Assembly (NCBI GenBank): GCA_029879725.1
Contig: JAOUPR010000005.1
Coordinates: forward strand, 1-64,000
DNA from: Gemmatimonadota bacterium
GTDB lineage: Bacteria > Gemmatimonadota > Gemmatimonadetes > Longimicrobiales > Gaopeijiaceae
Direction of reading: 5' to 3'
DNA: 64,000 nucleotides
Below are positions 52,703 through 61,705 of the stretch, piece after piece. The translations under genes and the position numbers were made by a program. Positions within the stretch are counted from its first letter, which is position 1. The number at the start of each line of letters is the position of its first letter. A model generated the notes under the pieces. The model had not been told where the DNA came from. It made no database searches and saw only the letters and a list, made by a program, of their open reading frames with translations.

Positions 52703-54012
52703 TTCGTAAGAAGCTGGGGATCCTGGCGACGCTGGCGGCGTCGACCACATGGGCATGCTCCGAGCAGACGCCGACCTCACTGGAGGACGCCGTCTTCCCG
52801 GGCGACATCCGGACCGTGGAGGTGGAGTTGCCGTGGGCGCAGTTCGGATCCGGACTGGAGGTCCTGGGAGGGTACGGGTCACCCGTGGAGTTGGGGAGCG
52901 CCGTCGTGGCCCAGGCCTTCGCGGGGACGCTCGACGCCAACACGCTCGTCCGCTTCGCCGACTACCCCGATCGTGCCACCGTGCGTGACACCACGGGGAC
53001 GTCCCGGACCGACAGCACGCTGACGTTCCTGTCGGGTCGGGTCGTCGTGTTCATGGACACCATCGCCAGCACGGCCGCGGCTCCGGTCACCCTGGCGCTG
53101 GCCGAACTGACGCAACGGTGGCACCCGCAGACGACGGACTGGACGCTCGCCGTCGACACGCTCGGGGACAGCATGGCGTGGGGTGAGCCGGGCGGCGGCC
53201 CCGTTCTTCCCGTCGGCACCGCGGTCTGGGATCCCACCGCCGGCGACACCGTGGTGTTCCCGGTGGACTCGGCCCAGGTGGCCGCGTGGGGTGACACGAC
53301 GGCCGTCCGACACGGAGCGCGCATTTCCCTCGAGACTCCGGGGGAGCGCCTCCACGTGAGGCAGGTCGTCCTGAGGCTGGTGGCGTTGCCCAGCGTGAAT
53401 CCGGACACCCTGGTCGACGTGACCGCGGGCGCGCGTTCCATGAGCTTCATCTACGATCCGTCCCCGCTGCCTCCCCCGGACGGAATCCGTGTCGGGGGCG
53501 TGCCGGCGTGGAGATCGGTTCTGGACATCGGCGTGCCGGCGCAGCTCGACGGACCCCCGGCGTTGTGTGACGCCGTCGGGTGTCCCTTCCCCCTCACCCA
53601 CGACCGGGTGAACTACGCGGCGCTGGTACTGTACAGCCGGAGCAGTGATCCGGCCTTCCAGCCCACGGATTCGGTGGGGATCGACGTGCGGCCGGTGTAC
53701 GACCGGGGCACGCTTCCCAAGTCTCCCCTGGGAGGCTCCCTGGCCCCGACCATTCTCGGATACCGCGTGGGTCCTGGCGCCTTCGGTTCCGCTCCGGGGC
53801 AGCGGATGGAGATCCCGTTGACGGGCTTCGTCCGCGCGATCCTTCTCGCGAAGTCGGATTCCACCGTCAAGGCGCCGTCTCCGACGCTCGCGCTCCTCTC
53901 GCCCTTCGAGCCGGTGTCGCTGGCCTTCGCCTCCTTCGAGGGCCCGGGAACTCCCGCCGCTCCCGTGTTGAAGCTCATTCTGACAGCCGGTCGTCCGGTG
54001 GAGTTGCCATGA
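52699..54012 (+). CDS. Probable lipoprotein of unknown function
   Basis: This 437-aa protein starts at TTG 52699 overlapping the cdd stop, with GGGGAGA as ribosome site. It has a lipoprotein-like signal (Cys near residue 19, TTWACSEQ). The mature part is beta-rich with many Thr/Asp/Val residues and a repeated pattern around residues 130-220 faintly like DNRLRE-type surface domains. I cannot name a family. It is ATGA-coupled to the outer-membrane protein gene downstream, so the two are likely partners at the cell surface. Confidence 0.75.
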   Translation: MIRKKLGILATLAASTTWACSEQTPTSLEDAVFPGDIRTVEVELPWAQFGSGLEVLGGYGSPVELGSAVVAQAFAGTLDANTLVRFADYPDRATVRDTTGTSRTDSTLTFLSGRVVVFMDTIASTAAAPVTLALAELTQRWHPQTTDWTLAVDTLGDSMAWGEPGGGPVLPVGTAVWDPTAGDTVVFPVDSAQVAAWGDTTAVRHGARISLETPGERLHVRQVVLRLVALPSVNPDTLVDVTAGARSMSFIYDPSPLPPPDGIRVGGVPAWRSVLDIGVPAQLDGPPALCDAVGCPFPLTHDRVNYAALVLYSRSSDPAFQPTDSVGIDVRPVYDRGTLPKSPLGGSLAPTILGYRVGPGAFGSAPGQRMEIPLTGFVRAILLAKSDSTVKAPSPTLALLSPFEPVSLAFASFEGPGTPAAPVLKLILTAGRPVELP

Positions 54013-55184
54013 CCAGGTGGCGTATCGTGCTGGCGTTCGGCCTGGCCTTCATTCCCGCGGGGGTGGGGGCGCAGTCGCACTTCAACACCGCGGGGTTGGG
54101 GCTCGTCCAGGAAGCGCTCGATGCCCGGACGCGGGCACTCGGTGGAATCGGGGTGGGGCTCATGGGCTCCGGCCTCCTTCCCAGCGACCCGGCGTCCATC
54201 GGTCGACTGGGGATTCCGACGGCGGTCTTCACGGCTCAGCCGAGCTGGACCGACTACCGCCGATCGGACGGGGCGGACGCCGGAACCGTGCAGGGCACCC
54301 GGTTCCCCCTCGTGGGAGTCGCGTACCCCGTGCGCCAGTGGGGGATCGGATACCTCACCTTCGGGTCCGTGTTCGACCAACGGTTCCAGGCCGAGCGCCC
54401 GGGGTCCGTTGTGCTCGGCCTGGACACGGTGAACGTGGTCGATTCCCTGCACGCGGACGGCGGGGTCTCGCAGATCCGTGTCGGGTTCGCGCGGCCCTTC
54501 GGGAAGTACCTCTCGGCGGGGGTGTCGGTGGCACGGTACAACGGGTCCGCGTTGCGCCGGTTCACCCGGACCTTCGCCGACGGCGAGGTGGATCCCTCCG
54601 TGCAGGATTTCGCCACCGGAGGGCTGTGGAGGTACTCCGGCACCTCGGTGACCATGGGTGCGGGGGCTCAGATGGGGACCGTGTTCCGTGCGGCGGGCAG
54701 CGTCGAGTGGAGCGGCTCCCTCTCCGCGGAGCCGACGGAGGACACGCGGGGAAGTGCGCGCGTGTATCCCATGCCGGTCACGTGGCGCCTGGGCGCCACG
54801 GCCAACCTGGCCGGTGGGCTCGCCCTCACGGGCAGCGTCATGATGGCGGATTGGACCGAGACGGGCGCGGCCCTGGTCGATCCATCCACCGCGGGGAAGG
54901 CCACCTCCTACGGGGTGGGGATCGAGTTGGGGAACGCGCGCCTCTTCGGCCGGCCCGCGCCGCTACGGGTCGGGTACCGCAGTCGCGACCTCCCCTTCTC
55001 ACCGGGAGGAGGGATGGCCACGGAGACGGCGTACACCGGGGGATTCGGCCTCACGTTGTTGGAGTCCGGCCGGTTCGTCCTGGCCGGCGTGGATTTCTCC
55101 ATCGAGCGGGGCAAGCGCGTGGACACGGTGCTGACCGAGGAGTTCTGGCGGGGCGGTCTTTCGCTCCGGTTGGCCGGCTTCTGA
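54009..55184 (+). CDS. Probable outer-membrane beta-barrel protein
   Basis: The product (391 aa) has a signal peptide (about residues 1-22, ending AGVGAQ), alternating hydrophobic strands throughout (for example FPLVGVAYPVRQWGIGYLTF, SVTMGAGAQMGTVF and LALTGSVMMADW) and a terminal aromatic residue (LRLAGF), features of an outer-membrane barrel. It resembles PorV/FadL-like barrels in general style, especially the N-terminal AGLGLVQEALDARTRALGGIGVG. It is the last gene of the alr operon. Substrate or assembly role is unknown. Confidence 0.78.
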   Translation: MTRWRIVLAFGLAFIPAGVGAQSHFNTAGLGLVQEALDARTRALGGIGVGLMGSGLLPSDPASIGRLGIPTAVFTAQPSWTDYRRSDGADAGTVQGTRFPLVGVAYPVRQWGIGYLTFGSVFDQRFQAERPGSVVLGLDTVNVVDSLHADGGVSQIRVGFARPFGKYLSAGVSVARYNGSALRRFTRTFADGEVDPSVQDFATGGLWRYSGTSVTMGAGAQMGTVFRAAGSVEWSGSLSAEPTEDTRGSARVYPMPVTWRLGATANLAGGLALTGSVMMADWTETGAALVDPSTAGKATSYGVGIELGNARLFGRPAPLRVGYRSRDLPFSPGGGMATETAYTGGFGLTLLESGRFVLAGVDFSIERGKRVDTVLTEEFWRGGLSLRLAGF

Positions 55185-55211
55185 GCTCGATGGGATCCGG
55201 AGGGGAAGCCG

Positions 55212-56513
55212 TTGCGGGTCTACTACCACACCTTCGGATGTAAGGCCAACCAGTACGACACCGAGCGTATGCGCCAGGAAGGCGAGGCGAGGGGGGCTCG
55301 GAGCACGACATCGTGGTTGGACGCCGAAGTCTGTGTGGTGAACACGTGCACGGTGACGAACCAGGCGGACGCACAGGCACGAAGGTTCATCCGCCGGCTC
55401 CATCGTGAGAATCCGGACGCGCGCGTCGTGGTGGCCGGGTGTTCGGCGGCGCTGAAGGCGTCCATGTACGAGTCGCTGGACGGCGTGGCCGGGGTCGTGG
55501 AAGGACACGATCCCGTCGCCGTCGCCCTGGCGCTGGATCCCCCGCTCCCGGAGAAGCCGGTTCAGATCGAGTTGCGCCGCTCCCTGGACCGGATGGACAT
55601 GGAGCCCGTGGGCGGCGAGATCCTCCGCCACCGCCAGGGCGCCACCCGCGGATGGCTCAAGATCCAGGACGGGTGTGACCGCAAGTGCTCCTTCTGCGCG
55701 ACCCGCCTGGCCCGCGGCCCTTCCCGCTCCCGGGACCCCGAGGAAGTCGTTCGCGAAGCAGCCCAGCTTGCCCGGCACCACCCGGAGTTGGTCATCACCG
55801 GGATCCACATCGGGCACTTCGGACTCGATCTCGACCCCCATTGGTCGCTCTCGCGGATGCTCGCGCATCTCCTGGAGCGCGTGCCCGACGTGCGCTTCCG
55901 TCTGGGGAGCGTGGAGGCCACCGAGGTGGACGACCTCCTCCTGGAGCTCATGGAGACGTCGGGGGGGCGCGTGGCTCCCCACCTCCACATGCCCCTCCAG
56001 AGCGGGGCCGACCCCGTGCTGCGGAGGATGCGGAGGTGGCACACGCGGGAGATGTATCGCTCGCGCACACTCGAGATCTGCGACCGGATGGGATCGATGG
56101 GGCTGGGGGCCGACGTCATCACCGGCTTCCCCGGGGAGACCGCCGACGACCATGCGCAGACGGTGGCGCTGGTGGAGGAGCTTCCCTTCACCTACCTGCA
56201 CGTGTTTCCGTATTCCCCCCGGGACGGCACGGCGGCCGCCACCGGTTCGGATCCTGTGCCGCAGAGGATCTCGGGAGAGCGGAGCCGCGAACTCCGCACG
56301 CTCGCCCAGGAAAAGGGGTCGCGGTACCGGGAAGGGAGGGTGGGGGAGGAGGCGCGGGTGGTCCTGGAAGGGGATGCGGCTCTCACGGGGGACTACCTGA
56401 GGGTCGGGTGGGAGGGTCCTCGCCCCGAGGAGACGGGTGTGTTCAGCGCCACCCTGCAGGGAAGCGGGGAGCACCTGTATATTGCGTGGTCCCGAGATTC
56501 CTCCCTGAATTGA
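55212..56513 (+). CDS. mtaB: MtaB-like tRNA (N6-threonylcarbamoyladenosine) methylthiotransferase
   Basis: This 433-aa radical SAM methylthiotransferase has the N-terminal UPF0004 domain with the first cluster Cys residues (HTFGCKANQYD, NTCTVT, VAGCSA), the radical SAM motif CDRKCSFC and a short C-terminal domain. It resembles MtaB, which methylthiolates t6A37 of tRNA. The TTG start at 55212 has a GGAGGGG ribosome site. miaB follows 4 nt later. Confidence 0.85.
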   Translation: MRVYYHTFGCKANQYDTERMRQEGEARGARSTTSWLDAEVCVVNTCTVTNQADAQARRFIRRLHRENPDARVVVAGCSAALKASMYESLDGVAGVVEGHDPVAVALALDPPLPEKPVQIELRRSLDRMDMEPVGGEILRHRQGATRGWLKIQDGCDRKCSFCATRLARGPSRSRDPEEVVREAAQLARHHPELVITGIHIGHFGLDLDPHWSLSRMLAHLLERVPDVRFRLGSVEATEVDDLLLELMETSGGRVAPHLHMPLQSGADPVLRRMRRWHTREMYRSRTLEICDRMGSMGLGADVITGFPGETADDHAQTVALVEELPFTYLHVFPYSPRDGTAAATGSDPVPQRISGERSRELRTLAQEKGSRYREGRVGEEARVVLEGDAALTGDYLRVGWEGPRPEETGVFSATLQGSGEHLYIAWSRDSSLN

Positions 56514-56517
56514 GGCC

Positions 56518-57942
56518 ATGAGCGGAGAACGGCACCCCAGACGCGCGTACGTGGAGACGTACGGCTGCCAGATGAACATCAGCGACGGCGAGCTGATGGA
56601 GGGCATCCTGGAGCAGAGCGGGTACCGGATCGTGTCGGCCCCCGAGGATGCCGACGTGGTCCTGGTGAACACGTGCGCCATACGCGAGCACGCCGAGCAA
56701 CGCGTGTTGGGGAGGGTCAACCAGCTCCACGGGCTCAAGCGGGAGCGGCCGGACGTCGTGTTGGGCGTGACGGGGTGCATGGCACAGCGCATGGGTTCCA
56801 CGCTCCTGGAGAAGGTCCCCCATGTGGATCTGGTCATGGGGCCCGACGGGTACCGGGGCCTTCCGGAGGCCCTGGATGGTCTGGGCACCGTGCGGCCGGC
56901 CGCGCTTCCCGGGGACGAACTCGCCCCACCCCCGTCGGCGTTCCCGTCCGGCGGGCCCCGGAAGGGTCGGCGGCAACTGGCGGTGCTCGACCTGAACCTG
57001 GGGGAGAACTACCAGGGACTCGAACAGCGTCGAGCGCACGGAGCCTCGGCGTGGGTGGCCATCCAGCGGGGGTGCGATCATCGGTGCACCTTCTGCATCG
57101 TGCCCTACGTGCGCGGGCCGGAGAAGAACCGCGCGGCGCCGGAGGTGCTCTCGGAGATCCGCGGACTGGTGGAGCAGGGGGTCACGGAGGTCACCCTCCT
57201 GGGGCAGACGGTGAACTCGTATCAGGCCGGGGACTGGGGCTTCGCCCGGCTCCTCCGTGAAGTCGCCCGCGTGGACGGCATCCGGCGCGTGCGTTTCACC
57301 TCTCCGCACCCCAACGACGTCACCCCCGAGCTCATCGAGGTGATGGCCACCGAGCCCACCGTTTGCGAACAGCTCCACCTCCCGGTGCAGTCCGGAAACG
57401 ACCGGACGCTCAAGCGGATGTTGCGCCGCTACACCGTGGAGGCCTTCCTGGACCGCGTGGAGGCCGTGCGGGCGGCCATCCCCGGGATCGCCCTCTCCAC
57501 CGACGTGATCGTGGCCTTTCCGGGTGAGACGGAGGAGGAGTTCCGCGATACGCTGGCGCTCCTGCGCACGGTCCGCTTCGACGACGCCTTCACCTACCGG
57601 TACTCTCCGCGGGACGGTACGCCGGCCACGCGGTTCCCCGAGGAGGACTTCATCGATCCCGACGAGGGACAGCGTCGCCTCGAGGAGCTCATCGAGGTGA
57701 GTCGGGGGATCCAGGCCGAGATCAACCAGGGCGAGGTGGGCCGGATGGAGGAGGTCCTCGTGGAGAAGGAGGCCCGCCAGGACGACAGCGTCATGGGCCG
57801 CACCCGCAGGAACAAGGTGGTGGCCTTCGAGGGGGATCCGTCGTGGGTGGGGTCGTATCGGTGGGTGGCTCTGGAACGCACCACGGGAGCCACCTTCGGC
57901 GGGAGCCTCGTGGACGAACCGATCCCCGTCGCGGCTCCATGA
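56518..57942 (+). CDS. miaB: tRNA-2-methylthio-N6-dimethylallyladenosine synthase
   Basis: MiaB (474 aa) methylthiolates i6A37 of tRNA. It has the UPF0004 domain (ETYGCQMNISDGELM, NTCAIREHAEQRV, GVTGCMAQRMG), the radical SAM motif RGCDHRCTFCIVPYVRG, and a C-terminal TRAM domain (about residues 400-460). A long MiaB N-terminal insertion is normal. Two methylthiotransferases in tandem cover both A37 pathways. Confidence 0.93.
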   Translation: MSGERHPRRAYVETYGCQMNISDGELMEGILEQSGYRIVSAPEDADVVLVNTCAIREHAEQRVLGRVNQLHGLKRERPDVVLGVTGCMAQRMGSTLLEKVPHVDLVMGPDGYRGLPEALDGLGTVRPAALPGDELAPPPSAFPSGGPRKGRRQLAVLDLNLGENYQGLEQRRAHGASAWVAIQRGCDHRCTFCIVPYVRGPEKNRAAPEVLSEIRGLVEQGVTEVTLLGQTVNSYQAGDWGFARLLREVARVDGIRRVRFTSPHPNDVTPELIEVMATEPTVCEQLHLPVQSGNDRTLKRMLRRYTVEAFLDRVEAVRAAIPGIALSTDVIVAFPGETEEEFRDTLALLRTVRFDDAFTYRYSPRDGTPATRFPEEDFIDPDEGQRRLEELIEVSRGIQAEINQGEVGRMEEVLVEKEARQDDSVMGRTRRNKVVAFEGDPSWVGSYRWVALERTTGATFGGSLVDEPIPVAAP

Positions 57943-58253
57943 AGCGCTTCTGGGGTCCGCTGGGCGTGCTTCTGGTCGTGGCGGCCGCCATGGGGTTCGC
58001 CACCCTCAACGGATCCACGGAGGTTACGCTCCGCCTGGGGATCATGACGCTCTATCGGGTGCCCCTCACCGTGGTGACGTTCGGAGCGCTCCTGGTCGGG
58101 ATGGTGATCATGCTCGTCTCCAGCGTGGCTTCGGATCTGAAGGTGCGAGGCATCCTCCGTGACCGGTTGGCCCAGGAAGCCATGGAAGAGGAAGCCCGCT
58201 TCGTCGATCTTGCCCAGCATGATCTCTTCCAGGAGGGCAAGGAGGCGGAGTGA
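57939..58253 (+). CDS. LapA-domain membrane protein
   Basis: This 104-aa protein has two membrane helices (about 5-25 and 44-64) and a cytoplasmic coiled tail rich in Glu/Arg, with the pattern of the lipopolysaccharide assembly protein A (LapA) domain. In E. coli LapA helps regulate LPS synthesis. It is ATGA-coupled to miaB, and the ComEC open frame begins immediately after its stop codon. Confidence 0.75.
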   Translation: MKRFWGPLGVLLVVAAAMGFATLNGSTEVTLRLGIMTLYRVPLTVVTFGALLVGMVIMLVSSVASDLKVRGILRDRLAQEAMEEEARFVDLAQHDLFQEGKEAE

Positions 58254-58286
58254 TGCCCGGCGAGCCACCCGGGCGGGGGAGGGCCC

Positions 58287-58445
58287 CTGACCGGCCGGGC
58301 TCCGCCCGTCACCGGGGTCGCCGGGGCTTTTGCCGCCGGGGTCGCGACCCTCTCTCTCGGCGCTCCCTTCCCCCTCCTCCTGGCGCCTCTCCTCCTCCTC
58401 CTCCTCGCCCCGCCCGATCCGACATCCCCACCTCGCCATCCGGTC
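58287..58445 (+). other. Probable N-terminal coding extension of comEC (CTG start candidate)
   Basis: The comEC frame is open from the stop at 58251-58253 to the ATG at 58446. Translating it gives a Gly/Pro/Arg stretch and then a hydrophobic helix (GAFAAGVATLSLGAPFPLLL, followed by more Leu), the usual start of ComEC proteins. There is no ATG, GTG or TTG in this part; a CTG at 58287 has GGAGG 4 nt upstream. The gene therefore likely starts here, adding 53 residues. Confidence 0.55.
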
Positions 58446-60593
58446 ATGGGGATCTCCCCCAGGGCGCTCCGGAGGTTCCTGGCACTGGCGTATCTCTCCG
58501 GGGGGATGCTGACGGAAGCTCTTGATCCCGACCGCTGCGCGCTCCCCGAGGGCGTGCGGGCGGATTGGACGGTTCGGGGGAGAGTGCTGGCTCCGCCCGG
58601 GCGGGACGGGTTCGTGCGGGCCGAACTCGATCTACCGGGGTGCGTGCGGACCGTCGGGTTGCGCCTCCCCCGTGACGCGAGGGGAGTGGTGGTGGGACGC
58701 GACACGGAGTTCCGGGGTGGGTGGCGCCCGGGAAGAGCCGGTGGGGGTACCCTGGAGGTTCGAACGCTCACTGCGATCGGGGGGGACGGAGTCCTCGCCC
58801 GAGGCTTCCTGGTGCGGGTCCGGGAAGGGTGGATGAGGAGGATCGAGCGTCTCTTCGGGGACCGGGCGCCCATGGTGGGCGCGTTGGTTCTGGCCCGCAA
58901 GGAGGGGCTCGACCCGGAATTGCGAGAGGCGTTCGCGCGTAGCGGCACGGCCCATCTTCTGGCCATCTCGGGCTTCCACGTGGGCGTCATGGCGGGCCTC
59001 TTCCTCGCGGTGTTGCGTGCGCTCCCCGTCGGGCGGAAGCGGGCACGCGTGGGCGCGGTCGTGGCGGTGTGCCTGTACGTGGCCGTGATCGGCTTTCCCG
59101 ATGCCGCGTGCAGAGCGGCCCTCCTCTTCCTCCTGGTGAGCGTGGCGTGGCTCCGCGGGAGGCCGACGGCGCGCGGAGCGCCGCTGGCCGCGGTACTGCT
59201 GCTCCTCCTGGTGGCCGATCCGGCCGGGTTGTCGCGCCCCGGGTTCCAGCTGTCCTTCATGGGAGCGGGAGGGCTCCTCCTGTGGGCGCGGTCGTGGGAA
59301 TCGGGGATGGCGGAGATCCCGGTGGCTCGCCGGATGCCCCGGAGCATTCGATCTGCCCTCGCCGCGGGGATCGCGGCCACCGTCGCCACCACGCCGGTGG
59401 TGGCGTGGCACTTCGAGCGTGTCTCCCTCGTGTCCATCCCCGTCACCCTGGCGGCGTCTCCCCTGGTGGCACTGGCCCTCCCGGGGATCGTGATCACGGT
59501 GGCGGCGGACGTCGTGGCTCCCCCGCTGGCACCCCTCCTCGCCGGGGGGGTCGACCTCGTGCTCGCGATCATCGAGGGGATCGTGAGGAACTGCGCGGCT
59601 CCTTCGTGGGCGAGTGTCTGGGTCCCCCGGACGTGGGTGCTGGTGGGCGGGGTCGGAGGGGTGCTCTCGTGGGGTCTCGCGCGTCGCGGATGGGTCCGCC
59701 CGGTGGTCGCGGGGCGGGTGGCCGTGCTGGGCGCGGCCACCGCCATTCTGGCCTGGCCCGCCGCCCTCCATTTCCAGGCACGGGGCACCATGGAGATCCT
59801 CATGGTGGACGTGGGGCAGGGGGACGCCATCGCCATCCGGACCCCCGGAAATCGGTGGATCCTGGTGGACGCGGGCCCGCCGGCGCGTTCGGGTCGGTCG
59901 GCCGTGGCCAGCGCCCTGGCCCGCCGCGGCGTATCCACGCTGGATCTCGTCGTCCTGACCCACCCGGACATGGATCACATGGGTGCCGCGGCGGAAGTGC
60001 TGGAGGCGTTCACCGTACGGGCGGTGGCGGATCCCGGTCGCGCGGCCGCCAAGGAAGCGTACGTCTCCCTGCTCGAGACGGCGCGCCGGCGCGCCGTTCC
60101 CTGGGTAGCGGCGGCGGTCGGCCACGCGTGGCTCCTGGACGGAGTGTCCATCGAGGTCCTCGCTCCCCTCCCCGGGGAATCCCCGCAGTCGCGCTCCGAG
60201 TCCAACGCGGCTTCCGTGGTCCTCGCGGTACGCTACGGCGGGTTCGACGCCCTCCTCATGGGCGACGCGCCCACCGAGGTGGAGCGGGCCGTGCTGGCTC
60301 GGCTGCCCCGAGCTCCTTCCGGGACATCCGGAGAAGGAGTGGAGCTTCTCAAGGTGGGCCACCACGGGAGCGACACCTCCACTGATTCGGTGTTTCTCTT
60401 CACCCTGATGCCGGAGACGTCGGTGCTCTCCGTGGGCCGCGGAAACCGCTATGGGCATCCCACCCCCCGGGTGATGGCGCGCCTGGAAGCGAGCGGAACC
60501 CGGATCTGGCGTACCGACGAGGTCGGGACGGTGCGGGTGCGCGTGCGGCGGAGTGGTGCGTATACCGTGGACGGCGCGCGGCGGCGACGTTGA
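58446..60593 (+). CDS. comEC: Competence protein ComEC/Rec2
   Basis: ComEC (715 aa from this ATG) is the inner-membrane channel that imports single-stranded DNA during transformation. It has an OB-type domain (about 40-115), a competence domain of several membrane helices with ARSGTAHLLAISGFHVGV, and a C-terminal metallo-beta-lactamase-like nuclease domain with VDVGQGDAIAIRTP, THPDMDHMG and VGHHGSDTSTDS. No conventional start exists upstream, yet the first membrane helix appears to be encoded before this ATG. Confidence 0.9.
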   Translation: MGISPRALRRFLALAYLSGGMLTEALDPDRCALPEGVRADWTVRGRVLAPPGRDGFVRAELDLPGCVRTVGLRLPRDARGVVVGRDTEFRGGWRPGRAGGGTLEVRTLTAIGGDGVLARGFLVRVREGWMRRIERLFGDRAPMVGALVLARKEGLDPELREAFARSGTAHLLAISGFHVGVMAGLFLAVLRALPVGRKRARVGAVVAVCLYVAVIGFPDAACRAALLFLLVSVAWLRGRPTARGAPLAAVLLLLLVADPAGLSRPGFQLSFMGAGGLLLWARSWESGMAEIPVARRMPRSIRSALAAGIAATVATTPVVAWHFERVSLVSIPVTLAASPLVALALPGIVITVAADVVAPPLAPLLAGGVDLVLAIIEGIVRNCAAPSWASVWVPRTWVLVGGVGGVLSWGLARRGWVRPVVAGRVAVLGAATAILAWPAALHFQARGTMEILMVDVGQGDAIAIRTPGNRWILVDAGPPARSGRSAVASALARRGVSTLDLVVLTHPDMDHMGAAAEVLEAFTVRAVADPGRAAAKEAYVSLLETARRRAVPWVAAAVGHAWLLDGVSIEVLAPLPGESPQSRSESNAASVVLAVRYGGFDALLMGDAPTEVERAVLARLPRAPSGTSGEGVELLKVGHHGSDTSTDSVFLFTLMPETSVLSVGRGNRYGHPTPRVMARLEASGTRIWRTDEVGTVRVRVRRSGAYTVDGARRRR

Positions 60594-60618
60594 CCGGCAC
60601 CCGGCGGTTGTCTAACGT
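60590..60618 (+). promoter_or_regulatory. Promoter of fbp
   Basis: TTGACC (60590-60595), a 17-bp spacer and TAACGT (60613-60618) form a sigma70-like promoter. The -35 box overlaps the comEC stop codon (60591-60593). The same hexamers and the 11-mer TTGTCTAACGT are shared with the asnS promoter. Confidence 0.68.
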
Positions 60619-60683
60619 CCGGACGGAATCGCCTGCTCCCGACGCTGGGGGCGGCTTCGCCATCCCGTCAGGAAGAGCACACG

Positions 60684-61697
60684 GTGTCCCAGAGCCACGT
60701 CCATACCATCTCCCGGTTCCTCATCGACCAGGAGCGCCTGAATCGGGAATCCCGCGGCGCCCTCACCGACATCCTCCAGGAGATCGCGCTGGCGGCCAAG
60801 GTCATCTCGCGGGAGGTGAACAAGGCCGGGCTGGCCGAGATCCTGGGTGCCGCGGGCGACGAGAACGTCCACGGTGAGGAGGTCCAGAAGCTGGACGTGT
60901 TCGCCGACCGCGTGATCTACCGGGCCCTGGACCACACCGGGCGGCTGGCCTGCATGGCGTCGGAAGAGCACGAGGGCTTCATCCCCATCCCCGACAAGTT
61001 CCCGACCGGGGACTACGTGGTTCTCTTCGATCCGTTGGACGGGTCGTCGAACATCGACGTGAACGTCTCCATCGGCACCATCTTCTCCATCCACCGGAAG
61101 ATCTCCGGCGGGGAACGGGGCGCGCTGGAGGATTGCCTCCAGACGGGGAGACGCCAGGTGGCGGCCGGTTACGTGCTCTATGGCTCGTCCACCATGATGG
61201 TGTACACGACGGGTTCGGGAGTCCACGGATTCACCCTCGATCCGAGCCTGGGTGAATTCATCCTGAGCCATCCCGACATGCGTTTTCCCACCCCCCCCAT
61301 GAAGGTGTACTCCATCAACGAAGCGTATTTCTCCCGCTGGTCCGAGGGGCAGCGCCGCATGGTGGCCTACATGAAGGGGGAGGAGGGCGTGGGAGGCGGA
61401 TTCAGCTCCCGGTACATCGGATCGCTGGTGGCCGACTTCCACCGGACGCTGCTACGGGGTGGGGTCTTCATGTATCCCCGGGACACCAAGAGTCCCGAGG
61501 GGAAGCTCCGCCTCCTCTACGAGGCGGCGCCGCTGGCGTTCGTGGCGGAGCAGGCGGGTGGGCGGGCCAGCGACGGCCGCACGGACATCATGGACGTGGT
61601 CCCCTGCGATCTCCATCAGAGGACTCCCCTCTACATTGGATCCCGGGAGTTCGTGGACATGGCCGAGGAGTATCTCCGGGAGGACCCGGCTCCCTGA
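60684..61697 (+). CDS. fbp: Fructose-1,6-bisphosphatase class I
   Basis: FBPase (337 aa) removes the 1-phosphate of fructose-1,6-bisphosphate for gluconeogenesis. Metal and substrate motifs: [39 protein letters not shown] and the C-terminal [21 protein letters not shown]. The GTG start at 60684 has AGGAAGAG about 6 nt upstream. It is separated from the convergent add gene by only 8 nt. Confidence 0.95.
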   Translation: MSQSHVHTISRFLIDQERLNRESRGALTDILQEIALAAKVISREVNKAGLAEILGAAGDENVHGEEVQKLDVFADRVIYRALDHTGRLACMASEEHEGFIPIPDKFPTGDYVVLFDPLDGSSNIDVNVSIGTIFSIHRKISGGERGALEDCLQTGRRQVAAGYVLYGSSTMMVYTTGSGVHGFTLDPSLGEFILSHPDMRFPTPPMKVYSINEAYFSRWSEGQRRMVAYMKGEEGVGGGFSSRYIGSLVADFHRTLLRGGVFMYPRDTKSPEGKLRLLYEAAPLAFVAEQAGGRASDGRTDIMDVVPCDLHQRTPLYIGSREFVDMAEEYLREDPAP

Positions 61698-61705
61698 GGG
61701 GAGGC

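Noticed and set aside
58253-58525. Frame starting ATG 58253 (Gly/Pro/Arg-rich, 90 aa)
   Set aside because: Out-of-frame reading of the probable ComEC N-terminus; no recognisable features.
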